Positions 42,395-54,229 of a stretch of DNA of 64,000 nt are shown piece after piece. The notes beneath the pieces are model-generated. The model did no database searches. It was not told the origin of the DNA and saw nothing but the letters and a program-made list of their open reading frames with translations. Every line of letters starts with the position of its first letter. Position 1 is the first letter of the stretch. Position numbers and translations under genes: made by a program. The DNA comes from Rhabditoides inermis (Eukaryota; Nematoda; Chromadorea; Rhabditida; Rhabditidae): assembly GCA_963966185.1 (NCBI GenBank), contig CAWZYM010000131.1:163058-227057 (forward strand). The letters are read 5' to 3'.

Positions 42395-43270
42395 CTAGCA
42401 TCAACGAACTTGGTAGGCAAATGGAGCATGCTTCTGAGGGGGCGGCGCTCGTACTACCGTATGCTCGCCGCTGCGCGACTCGCTCGGGGAGCGACGGGAG
42501 AGACGCGCGTGCTCGCCGCTGCGCGGCTCGCTCAGCGTACTGTAGCTACCGCAGTATGCCTGTAGCGACAGTCGCGCAGTTGGCGTCGCGCGCGCACTTT
42601 CGCCTCTCGTAGTTGGGTTTTTTGCGAAAAAATTGCGATTCCCGACGCTTTCTCTCGGCAACTTTTGCGTTTTACGACGTTCAAATAAAGGAAATACGCT
42701 TCTCGGCAACGCTTCGGACCGCCACCATCTCCTGGTCATTCGAAATTGCGTGCAAGAGCGGTGGGGTGTGGCAGATAGCACGTTTGCATTGCAATTTGTT
42801 TTCACAAATTCGAATACCGTCTGAGTAGAGTTATTTTGTTGTGTCTGCACTGCATCATCACCAGAGAACAGCACGTTCGCATCCAATGACATCAGCTGCA
42901 GCAAATAAATACTTAAAAAAACACGAAGGACGTGTTCCTATCAATACAAAATGGATGTATGCTTGCATCCAATCCAATCAAGCAAGCTTCTCGAAAAGCG
43001 GCAGCGGAAACTCTTGTTTTCGACTCGTAGAACCTGTCGCAGCGCCGGGATTTATCAGTCATAGCGACAAATGTGCGCCGGGTTCACGGACAGCAATCAA
43101 ATTTATATCCTACAACCTTGTTGGATAGTTTGACTCTCGTTCCGAAAGCGTGCAATACCAGTTCAATAAAGAAAACTACGGTCTGAGTTCTGTTTAAACT
43201 TATCGGCAAAATGTATGCTTTCAAAACGTTTTGCTGACTTCCAAGTATGTTTAGAAGTCAACAAAAAAAA
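42395..43270 (-). repeat. Block B, copy 3
   Basis: Nearly the same as copy 2. Confidence 0.55.
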
Positions 43271-43830
43271 AGAAAAAGAAAAGAAAAATTTGAACTGCAG
43301 TACCATCAGAACAACAGAAAGAACGATTTAAAACACTTATGTTGTTGTGTTTGAAACGTATTGGCAAAACTTATGTTTTCAATGTAATCCAAACAATGTT
43401 TCAAAATCAACAAAACAATCTGCCCCGGAGCGGAATCGAACCAACGATCGTGAGATTGTCAGCCGAACGCGCTACCAGCTGAGCTATGAGAGCGCTGAGA
43501 TCGGTGCGGTTAATTCCGTGACGTCTCAAACCTTGCAGAGTGGTCTCATGAGTGCAATGCGCATCCACGCGATCATCTCTCCGCACCTATCCACTATCCA
43601 TTTTACCATGCTGGCATGGGCGTTGTGGTGTAGTGGATAGCGCGTCTGCCTCATGATCGTGCCTCCCGAGTTCGAATCCGGCGCAGTGATTATCACATCT
43701 TTTACTAATACACGTGATGCCATTTTTTTTCTATCACAATGGAACATGCGAGACATCCTCTATACCGACCGATATTCAAACTACCGTACCCGGGTTTGTC
43801 GTGCCGGATATAGAAAAAACATCGACGTGA
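43271..43830. repeat. Single tRNA-like pair unit
   Basis: V at 43421-43493 and M at about 43619-43687. Confidence 0.7.
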
Positions 43831-44486
43831 AGAAATGAAAAACAAAAGCAACCGCGCTCCCATAGTGTTTCGTCGTACACACCACGGTGTCGCACGGTGA
43901 TGCACGGATGACGTGCAGTAAGTCAGCTGTGCCTGCGTGGTTTTTGTTTGTTGGTTCATTTTGTTTTGTTTTCACAATATGATTCGTGTAGTAAAGTGTT
44001 TGATATCATTTGTCATTACTATCTTCACGTGCTATATGTGTTTGTTTCGCTTGCCGCACTTGTTTCGTATTGTTTTCGTTCATGTTGTATTTTCTATTAT
44101 CTTTGAATTTCCTTGTTATTGTTTTGTAATGTATGCTCGTTTATCAGTCCGCAACGTGTTCTACATTTATGATATTATTTGTTGCAGGGCGCAGCGCCAC
44201 CAGCCACCTCACAGTCCGTTCCAGGTGGGTATTGATCACCATTTTTCATGTATTGTTAAAATATGTTTCACTTTTTTAGGGGTTTGTATATGAAAGTGTA
44301 TTTCTTTCAGGTGTTAGATGCCAAGACCGGCATGGTCAAGAACTACGGAGTGTGATACAACGAGGAGGAGCGAGCCGAGTCGGAGGAGGAGCGAGCCGAT
44401 CCGGAGTAGGAGCGAGCCGAGCGGCAGGAGCGAGCCGGGAGGAGCAGTGCTGAGCTGCGAGGTGGGGAGGACTCTCTCTCTCTCTC

Positions 44487-44538
<52 letters not shown>

Positions 44539-44650
44539 ACTCGATCGATATCGGGGGTGGGTGTGTTTGGGAGATGGTTTTCGTTGGCGAGGGCCGTCCC
44601 CACTCACTCTTTCCTCTGAATCCTTCGATTAGCACGCACCCTATCTCTCA
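43831..44650 (+). repeat. AT-rich leader plus two mini-exons, copy 1
   Basis: The AT-rich part (43840-44180) is homologous to about 8250-8560 of the Helitron-like element. Segments with splice signals follow at 44188-44224 (AAPPATSQSVP) and 44311-44356 (VLDAKTGMVKNYGV, then stop), separated by an intron ending TTTCTTTCAG. GGAGCGAGCC repeats and a CT tract come next. Copies are at 49080-49990, 56690-57600 and 62310-63230. The peptide is not recognised. Confidence 0.45.
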
Positions 44651-44719
44651 CTCCTCATATTGTTGTTTCACCTGTGTTTCACCTTGTTTCTCCTTCTTTT
44701 CCCTTCCTCTCCCTCGTAC

Positions 44720-44953
44720 CTATTTTTATGACGGCGTTCAAAGTACCGTATACCTAATTAGGACTGCAGTACGAAATTAGGACTACTGTCCATACAATTT
44801 CCTGCAGTACGCCATGTACCTCATCACTCGCGCGTGCAGGTAACATATCGATGTGCGTACGTCCTCACTATGCAATAGATATTTAATCGATAGTCGATCG
44901 ATGTTCATACAGTGAGAGAGGGAGAGACAAAGAGAGTAAGAGAGGCCGCTTCT

Positions 44954-44987
<34 letters not shown>

Positions 44988-45847
44988 TTCCCTCTCTCCC
45001 TCTCTCTCCCCCGCTCCCTCTCTCCCTCCCTCTCTCCCTCGCTCCCTCCCTCCCTCCATTTCTCTCTCCATCTCTCTCTCCCTCCAACCTTTCTATCACT
45101 ACTTTTCCACAAACCAACTCAAAGAATCCACTACATACCACTTATTTAACTCAAATAAACTCAAAACAACCAGGTACGAACACTTTATCCTCACAGAACA
45201 CAATCAATCTTTTTTTTTAATCTTGAAGTCGGTGATGCAGTCTTGACGGTCTTGAGACGGACCCGTGAGCCTGATCACGTAGTAGATTCCAGTCCATTGG
45301 AGACGTCGCACATAAATGATTTGATTATTAAGGTTTAAGGAAGAGAGATTAGGGAGTCAGACAGAGAAAAAAACGCACCTCAGAACGTCGTCCAATGAGG
45401 CAGTCAGGCACTGCAAACGGGGTACAGGAAAGCGTCAGAGGCTGAAATGAATTAAAAGTGAACTACGGAGATTAGGATTACGGTACGTACTAATCGATAA
45501 CCGATCAATATTAAGGGGGTTGGAGTAATGCGTGATAACTGAACGATTCAGGGGAAAGAGTGAAAGAGGACGACCCTCGCCAAACCAGAGCCGTCTCCCA
45601 ATCTCTCCCACCCCCGATATCGTTCAAATCTACAGTCGGTACGAATCTACTGTAATCTACAGTAACCCCGACCCACATCTCTTTCCTGCTGCTCCCCGGA
45701 TAGGATGGCGATGTCGGCGGCCAGCTGACAGAGCGGTATATGCAGGTGTGATCGGCTGGAACGGTAACGTCATTATCAATCGATATTCTGTTGAAAATCA
45801 ATCGATACTCAACAGAAAGGGAGAGAGAGAGGGAGAGAGAGAGGGGG

Positions 45848-45884
<37 letters not shown>

Positions 45885-47114
45885 GAGAGATCCTCACCTC
45901 TCTGTTCTGCAATGCCTCTCCTCCACGGCGGCAGGTGCAGGCGGCCATCCAACGGCCGCGGCAAGTGCGGCGGGGGCAACAGCTCCCGGACGGCGGCGGC
46001 AGGGTCGGCGGGTCCGGGGCGGGAGCAGCTTCAGCCCGGCCCGGTAGCAGGGCAGGGGCAGCCGGACGGCGGCGGCAGGGTCGGCGGGTCCGGGGCGGGA
46101 GCAGTTTCAGCCCGGCCCGGCAGCAGGGGCAGGGGCAGCCGGACGGCGGCAGCAGGGGCGGCGGGTCCGGGGCGGGAGCAGCTTCAGCCCGGCCCGGCAG
46201 CAGGGGCAGGGGCAGCCGGACGGCGGCGGCAGGGGCGGCGGGTCCGGGGCGGGAGCAGCTTCAGCCCGGCCCGGCTGCAGGAGCAGCGGCTCCCGGACGG
46301 CGGCGGCAGGGTCGGCGGGTCCGGGGCTGGAGCAGCTTCAGCCCGGCCCGGCAGCAGGGGCAGGGGCAGCCGGACGGCGGCTGGGTCCAGGGTCGGCGGG
46401 TCCGAGGCGGGAGCAGCTTCAACCCGGCACGGCGTCGGCACGGCACCTGAAAGGGTCGGCAGGTAGGGGAAGGAAGGAAGGTACCTGTCAGCCGCCCAGC
46501 ACGGCCGCCTATCGATCGATACTACAGTAAGCTACGGTAACTGCAGTATCCCCTCCCCCCTCCCCACCTGCGGCTCCGGCTGCGGCGACGGGTCCGGAGC
46601 GGCGGGTCCAGGTGCGGCGGGTCCGGGGCGGCGGGTCCAGGTGCGGCGGGCCCGGGGCGGCGGGTCCAGGTGCGGCGGGCCCGGGGCGGCGGGTCCGGGG
46701 CGGCGGGTCCGGGGCGGCGGGTCCGGTACTACAGTAAGCTACGGTAACTACAGTATCTCCTCCCCCCTCCCCACCTGCGGCTCCGGCGGCGGGCGGCGGG
46801 TCCGGGTGCGGCGGCGGCGGGTCCGGGGCGGGGGGGGGGGGGGGGGGGCGGGTCCGGGGCGGGGCGGCGGCTCCGGGTCGGGGAGGGGAGGGGGAGGGGG
46901 GAGGGGAGTAGCTGTCAGCCGCCCAGCGCGGCCGCCGCCGTGTCGACTGACCACTCACCCCCCGTCATTCCTTACCTCACCTTTCGCCCCGCCCACTTCA
47001 TTATGCCGGCATGCAAATGAGGCGCAGCCGCCGCGCGCGCAGACTGTGCAAGCTAATTCTCCTAATTTATTCCTTGCGCAGAAAATCGCCTTCCCACTCT
47101 CAAGATGTCTATGA
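44720..47114 (-). mobile_element. R1 repeat, minus copy 3
   Basis: It has the exon-like pair (45175-45440), a 77-bp minisatellite (45970-46440) and a CCGGACCCGCCGCC-rich tract with G runs (about 46600-46870). At the transposon target position it reads differently (near 45525), so it is not an informative empty site. Confidence 0.55.
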
Positions 47115-47653
47115 CTAGCATTAACGCGATCAACGAACGAAAAAGCGAACGCTTCTGAGGGCGCGGCGCTTGTACTACGGTATGCTCGCGCTGCGCGCTT
47201 CGCTCGGGGAGCGGCGGGAGGGGTGCGTGCTCGCCGCTGCGCGGCTCGCTCAGCGTACTGTAGCTACAGTATGCCTGTAGCTACAGTACGCTGAGCGAGC
47301 TGCGCGGCACGCCTCCCTCCCGCCGCTCCCGCTCCTCCCTGGCCGTCGCTCCGTGGTCGTCGCTCCGCTCCTCCCTGGCCGTCGCTCCGCTCCGGCGCTC
47401 CGCTCCTCCAGCTGCTCCCGCTCCGCTCGCTCCGGCGGCGGCGGCTCAACCCAGGCAACCCCCCAGGATGGCCGCCGCCGTGTCGACTGACTACCCTCTC
47501 GTCGTCATTCCTTACCTCACCTTTCGCCACGCCCACTTCATTATGCCGGCATGCAAATGAGGCATTCCCGCCGCGCTGCGCGCGGCGCAAGCTAATTTTC
47601 GCTAATTCGTATGCAGCAGAAAATTGCCTTGCCACTCTCAAGTATATCGGTGA
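47115..47653 (-). mobile_element. Short CCGGC-family element, minus copy
   Basis: It has the palindrome at about 47255-47295 and ends TGCCGGCATGCAAATGAGG. Confidence 0.5.
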
Positions 47654-48540
47654 CTAGCATTAACGAACTTAATAGGCAAATGGAGCATGCTTCTGAGGGG
47701 GCGGCGCTCGTACTACCGTATGCTCGCGCTGCGCGCTTCGCTCGGGGAGCGGAGGGAGGGAGGGGTGCGTGCTCGCCGCTGCGCGGCTCGCTCAGCGTAC
47801 TGTAGCTACAGTATGCCTGTAGATACAGTATCGCAATTGGCGTCGCGCGCGCACTTTCGCCTCTCGTAGTTGGGTTTTTTGCGGAAAAATTGCGATTCTC
47901 GACGCTTTCTTTCGGCAACTTTTGCGTTTTACGACGTTCAAATGAAGGAAATACGCTTCTCGGCAACGCTTCGGACCGCCACCATCTCCTGGTCATTCGA
48001 AATTGCGTGCAAGAGCGGTGGGGTGTGGCAGATAGCACGTTTGCATTGCAATTTGTTTTCACAAATTCGAATACCGTCTGAGTAGAGTTATTTTGTTGTG
48101 TCTGCACTGCATCATCACCAGAGAACAGCACGTTCGCATCCAATGACATCAGCTGCAGCAAATAAATACTTAAAAAAAACACGAAGGACGTGTTCCTATC
48201 AATACAAAATGGATGTATGCTTGCATCCAATCCAATCAAGCAAGCTTCTCGAAAAGCGGCAGCGGAAACTCTTGTTTTCGACTCGTAGAACCTGTCGCAG
48301 CGCCGGGATTCATCAGTCATAGCGACAAATGTGCGCCGGGTTCACGGACAGCAATCAAATTTATATCCTTCAACCTTGTTGGATAGTTTGACTCTCGTTC
48401 CGAAAGCGTGCAATACCAGTTCAATAAAGAAAACTACGGTCTGAGTTCTGTTTAAACTTATCGGCAAAATGTATGCTTTCAAAACGTTTTGCTGACTTCC
48501 AAGTATGTTTAGAAGTCAACAAAAAAAAGAAAAAAAGAGA
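47654..48540 (-). repeat. Block B, copy 4
   Basis: As copy 3, with a small change in the GC part (GGAGGGAGGG). Confidence 0.55.
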
Positions 48541-49079
48541 AAAATTTGAACTGCAGTACCATCAGAACAACAGAAAGAACGATTTAAAACACTTATGTTG
48601 TTGTGTTTGAAACGTATTGGCAAAACTTATGTTTTCAATGTAATCCAAACAATGTTTCAAAATCAACAAAACAATCTGCCCCGGAGCGGAATCGAACCAA
48701 CGATCGTGAGATTGTCAGCCGAACGCGCTACCAGCTGAGCTATGAGAGCGCTGAGATCGGGAGCGGTTAATTCCGTGACGTCTCAAACCTTGCAGAGTGG
48801 TCTCATGAGTGCAATGCGCATCCACGCGATCATCTCTCCGCACCTATCCACTATCCATTTTACCATGCTGGCATGGGCGTTGTGGTGTAGTGGATAGCGC
48901 GTCTGCCTCATGATCGTGCCTCCCGAGTTCGAATCCGGCGCAGTGATTATCACATGTTTTACTAATACACGTGATGCCATTTTTTTCTATCACAATGGAA
49001 CATGCGAGACATCCTCTATACCGACCGATATTCAAACTACCGTACCCGGGTTTGTCGTGCCGGATATAGAAAAAACATC
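48541..49079. repeat. Single tRNA-like pair unit
   Basis: V at 48676-48749 and M at about 48882-48950. Confidence 0.7.
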
Positions 49080-49731
49080 GACATGAAGAAATGAAAAACA
49101 AAAGCAACCGCGCTCCCATAGTGTTTCGTCGTACACACCACGGTGTCGCACGGTGATGCACGGATGACGTGCAGTAAGTCAGCTGTGCCTGCGTGGTTTA
49201 TGTTTGTTGGTTCATTTTGTTTTGTTTTCACAATATGATTCGTGTAGTAAAGTGTTTGATACCATTTGTCATTACTATCTTTACGTGCTATATGTGTTTG
49301 TTTCGCTTGCCGCACTCGTTTCGTATTGTTTTCGTTCATGTTGTATTTTCTATTATCTTTGAATTTCCTTGTTGTTGTTTTGTAATGTATGCTCGTTTAT
49401 TAGTCCGCAACGTGTTCTACATTTATGATATTATTTGTTGCAGGGCGCAGCGCCACCAGCCACCTCACAGCCCGTTCCAGGTGGGTATTGATCACCACTT
49501 TTCATGTATTGTTAAAATATGTTTCACCTTTTTTAGGGGTTTGTATATGAAAGTGTATTTCTTTCAGGTGTTAGATGCCAAGACCGGCCTGGTCAAGAAC
49601 TACGGAGTGTGATACAACGAGGAGGAGCGAGCCGAGTCGGAGGAGGAGCGAGCCGATCCGGAGTAGGAGCGAGCCGAGCGGCAGGAGCGAGCCGGGAGGA
49701 GCAGTGCTGAGCTGCGAGGTGGGGAGGACTC

Positions 49732-49791
<60 letters not shown>

Positions 49792-49933
49792 ACTCGATCG
49801 ATATCGGGGGTGGGAGTGTTTGGGAGATGGTTTTCGTTGGCGAGGGCCGTCCCCAATCACTCTTTCCTCTAAATCGTTCGATTAGCACGCATCTTACCTC
49901 TCTTCCCGTTCTCTCCCTCTCTCTCTCTCTCAC

Positions 49934-49971
<38 letters not shown>

Positions 49972-50345
49972 TTTCCCTCTTTATGTCTATTATTTCAGCA
50001 GTGATTATTAATCGATTGAGTATGTATTCGTTGTTGTATTGTTCAATGTCAATAAACCCACGCTGGCATGGGCGTTGTGGTGTAGTGGATTGTGCGTCTG
50101 CCTCATGATCGTGCCTCCCGAGTTCGAATCCGGCGCAGTGATTTTCACATCTTTTGCCAACACATGCAATGTCATAGTTTTGCTATCACAATGGAACATG
50201 CGACATCCGCTATACCGACCGTATCCGATATTCAAACTACCGTACCCGGGTTTGTCGTACCGGATATAGAAAAACAGAGACGACTGCCATTCGAACGTGC
50301 TTCACTGTTCTATTTTTTTCAAACTTATTTTGTGTCTGCTTTCTG
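49080..50345 (+). repeat. AT-rich leader plus two mini-exons, copy 2, with a lone M module
   Basis: The second mini-exon reads VLDAKTGLVKNYGV. An M module follows at about 50069-50137 without a V partner. Confidence 0.45.
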
Positions 50346-50522
50346 ACCGCATGCAAAGTACCGTATGCCTAATTTGGACAAAGCTGCAGTGCGAAAATTA
50401 GGAGTACTGTACATACAGTACCTTACAGTAAGTGCAGTACCTTAACACTCGCGCACGCACAGCTAACAACTGGACGTGTGCACGTCACTAATCCATCGAT
50501 AATCGATCGATGTCCCCCCAAC

Positions 50523-50560
<38 letters not shown>

Positions 50561-50805
50561 CTCCTGCACTTCTCTCCTCCTCCTTCCTCCCCCTCCTACC
50601 CCACTCCCTCCAAATTTTCCGCCAAAACATTTGGTATTGGTTTTACGACGGCGTTCAAAGTACCGTATACCTAATACGGACCAAGCTGCAGTACGAAAAT
50701 TAGGAGTACAGTCAATACAGTATCCTTCAGTGAGCGCAGTACACTCGCGCGTGCTGCTAACAACTGGATGTGCGATAGATATTCAATCGATAATCGATCG
50801 ATGTT

Positions 50806-50860
<55 letters not shown>

Positions 50861-51112
50861 CTCTTACACTCCTCTTCTTCTTTTCTCTCTCTCTCTCTCT
50901 CTTTCTCTGTCTCTCTCTCTCCATCTCTCTATCATCCCTCCAACTTGGTTTTACGACGGCGTTCAAAGTACCGTATACCTAATACGGACCAAGCTGCAGT
51001 ACGGAAATTAGGAATACTGTCCATACAGTATTCCTAAGTGAGCGCAGTACACTCGCGCGTGCAGCTAACAACTGGATGTGCGATAGATATTCAATCGATA
51101 ATCGATCGATGT

Positions 51113-51174
<62 letters not shown>

Positions 51175-52718
51175 CTCTTACACTCCTCTTCTTCTTTTCT
51201 CTCTCTCTCTCTCTCTTTCTCTGTCTCTCTCTCTCCATCTCTCTATCATCCCTCCAACTTTTCCATTACTATTTTTCCACAAACCAACTCAAACAATCCA
51301 CTTCAAACTTCACTTCACTTCAAACAACTTTAAACACTTCAAACAACAAACAACAAACAACAAACAAACAAACACTTCAAACTTCAAACTATTTAACTGA
51401 ACCCAAAACAACCAGGTACGAACAATTTATCCTCACAGAACACAATCGATTTTGTTTTAATCTTGAAGTCGATGTAGCAGTCTTGACCATCTTGAGACGG
51501 ACCCGTGAGCCTGATCACGTAGTAGATTCCAGTCCATTGGAGACGACGCACATAAATGATTTGATTATTGAGGTTTAAGAAAGAGAGATTAGGGAATCAG
51601 ACAGAGAAAAAACGCACCTCATAACGCCGTCATATGGTCCAGCCGGGCACTGAACGAGTACAGGAACGCGTTATAGGCTGAAATGAATAGAAGTGAACTA
51701 CGGAATTTAGGATCACGGTACGTACTAATCGATAATCGATCAATGAAAAAGGAGGAAAGTGAGTGAATATGCAACGATGCAGGGGAAGGAGAGAAAGAGG
51801 ACGACCCTCGCTAAACGAGAGCCGTCTCCCAATCTCTCCCACCCCCGAAATCGTTCAAATCTACGGTCGGTACTAACTTACTATAATCTACAGTACTCCT
51901 AACCCACAACTCCTCCTTGCCGGTCCCCGAACATCCAGGCTGGGTCGATGGCGTCCTGACAGAGCGGCAGATGCTAGAGCTGATCGCCTGGAACAGTGAC
52001 GTCATTATCAATCGATTTTCTGTTGATTATCAATCGATAATCAACAGAATAGAGAGAGAGGAGAGAGAGAGAGAAGGAGAGAGAGAGAGAGACCCTCACC
52101 TCGCTCTCAGCACGGCGGCTCCTCCACGGCGGGTGGGGTCATGGGGAGCGGCTCCGGCAGCGGCCTCGGCAGGGGCACCGGCTGCTCCACGGCGGAAGGC
52201 GGCAGGAGGAGCGGCTCCCGGACGGCGGCCTCGACCTCGGAAGGGGCACCGTCTACTCCACGGCGGGCGGCGTCATGGGGAGCGGCTCCCGGACGGCGGC
52301 GGCAGGGTCGGCGGGTCCAGGGTCGGCGGGTCCAGGGTCGGCAGGCTCGGCCTCGGCAGGGGCACGGTCTCCTCCACGGCAGGCGGCTGCAGGGGCAGGG
52401 GCAGCAGCTCCCGGCGGCAGGGTCGGCGGGTCCGGGGCTGGAGCAGCTTCAGGCCGGCCCGGCGTCGGCACGGCACCTGAAAGGGTCGGCAGGTAGGGGT
52501 AGGGAGGAAGGTACCTGTCAGCCGCCCAGCGCGGCCGCCGCCGCATCAACTGACCACTCACCCCCCGTCATTTCTTACCTCACCTTTCGCCACGCCCACT
52601 TCATTATGCCGGCACGCAAATGAAGCGCGGCCGCCGGCCGCGCAGACTGTGCAAGCTAATTCTCCTAATTTATTCCTTGCGCAGAAAATTGCCTTCCCAC
52701 TCTCAAGTATACCAATGA
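50346..52718 (-). mobile_element. R1 repeat, minus copy 4 (empty TA site at 51768-51769)
   Basis: The 3' part is triplicated: ATCGATCGATGTTCACA or CCCC followed by GA tracts occurs at about 50505, 50795 and 51100, each preceded by TACCGTATACCTAATACGGACC. Confidence 0.55.
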
Positions 52719-53110
52719 CTAGCATCAGCGAACGGCTTTCTGAGGCAGGACGTGGGCGTTTTTGTGGTGGTCGCTTGGGCGAGTGCCGCGCCGGCTGCGC
52801 TGCGCGCAACCATCATGCGTCGCGCGTGCGCGTCCCTCTCTCTCACGCGCACTCCCCCCCCCCCCCTCTCGCAGTCTACCTACCGCGACTCGCCTCTCCT
52901 CGTCAGTCGCGCTCGCGCCCTCGCGCCCGCCCTCTAACGCCCACTTTCACCTCTCGTAGTTAGGTTTTTTGCGAGAAATTTGCGATTCCCGACGCTTTCT
53001 CTCGGCAACTTTTGCGTTTTACGATGTTCAAATAAAGGAAATACGCTTCTCGGCAACGCTTCGGACCGAAACTTCGGACCGAAACAACCCCCCCCCCCCC
53101 CACAAAAAAA
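52719..53110 (-). repeat. Block B, copy 5, partial
   Basis: It starts at CTAG 52719 and keeps GTTAGGTTTTTTGCGAG...TTTGCGTTTTACGATG. It breaks off at CTTCGGACCGAAAC followed by a 16-C run. Confidence 0.5.
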
Positions 53111-53312
53111 GTTTCGCACCTGTTGTCCTTGAGAAAGAAGATGAGAAGAAACGGGGGAGCAAGATTCACAGCGACTACTCTTAAAGAGGAGAAGGGAGAA
53201 AAATGACCACGAATCGTACCCGCCATGTAATAATCGAACATTTCGGAATTCAACTTTGCATGAATGCAAATTTCAGTGTCAGCGTGTGAAATTGAAATTT
53301 GCGTGGGAAGAA

Positions 53313-54129
53313 ATGACGACAAATGGGTCATCTGAAACGGTAGACGAATTTGTGTCACTCGTCTGTTGTCACTCAACGAGTGGATCTGTGAGCATGACTT
53401 GTCCCCCGCATCGCCATTCTCTCCATCGACAACTCGAAGAGCTGCGACAGGAGACCCGTGTGCTACGACAAGAAGCCAAAGAGGATCGGCGGCTCATTCG
53501 GAAAGTGGCGGATCGCACATTCGAGTCCGATCTGTACATAAAGAAAACCGCGGAAGGCATGGATCAGGGTTTGTTGAATGATTATCAATCGATTATGGAT
53601 ATATAACTTTTGCGTTTAGGACCCGTGGAGTTTCTGAAGACGCACCTCTCGGAGGAGCACTTTAAGAAAATTGCGAAAGCAAAGGAGACCGACAAGTTCT
53701 TCCTCGTCACCGCATTCTCACCGACCGTGGCTGAAGAGATAATAAAGCGACTTACGTGAGTTACTGTGTTCAGTTTCATTTCGTCTCTTTTTTCGTATAT
53801 TAAGACAGTTTTAACACATGATTTTCAGCGAGCACGGATACGATGCCAAGCCGTGGAAACTGACCACCCGGAACTTCCGGAAGAAGAACTCGCGCGAGTC
53901 CACTCGTTTCAACAAGGAGGAGATGAAGCGGCGTGAGAAGGAGGCTGAGAAACGTGTCACGGCGGGAGTCAAAGCTGGGAGCGGTGGTGATGGTGGTGAT
54001 GGTGGTGATGGTGGTGGTGGTGGTGGTGGTGGTGGTGGTGGTGGTGGTGGTGGTGGTGGTGGTGGTGGTGGTGGTGGAAGCCACCACCATCACCATCATC
54101 ACTACCAAGGGTACTTTTTCCGTCGTTAA
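53313..54129 (+). CDS. Three-exon gene, 230-aa basic coiled-coil protein with poly-Gly/poly-His tail
   Basis: Exons 53313-53568, 53620-53755 and 53829-54129 join in phase. Residues about 35-75 form a charged coiled coil (HRQLEELRQETRVLRQEAKEDRRL). The middle reads GPVEFLKTHLSEEHFKKIAKAKE and FFLVTAFSPTVAEEIIKRL, a compact alpha/beta-like segment. A Lys/Arg-rich stretch (FNKEEMKRREKEAEKRV) follows. The C terminus is a (GGT)n-encoded Gly run, then seven His and YQGYFFRR. Two AATAAAA polyadenylation signals follow within 60 bp. I do not recognise the family. The EHGYDAKPWKLTTRNFRKKNSRESTRF segment suggests nucleic-acid or chromatin contact, but that is a guess. It is the only clearly single-copy gene among the right-hand repeats, and could be a host gene or cargo. 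Confidence 0.65.
53984..54077 (+). repeat. (GGT)n coding microsatellite
   Basis: About 30 GGT/GAT triplets encode the Gly/Asp run of the three-exon gene. Confidence 0.9.
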
Positions 54130-54229
54130 TAATACAAGTGCTCTCCTGTTTGTACCAGTGCTGTCGTTAATAAAACATGAAATAAAACATCAGATGTTGT
54201 TGTAATTGATGAAATGGTTTTGAATATGC

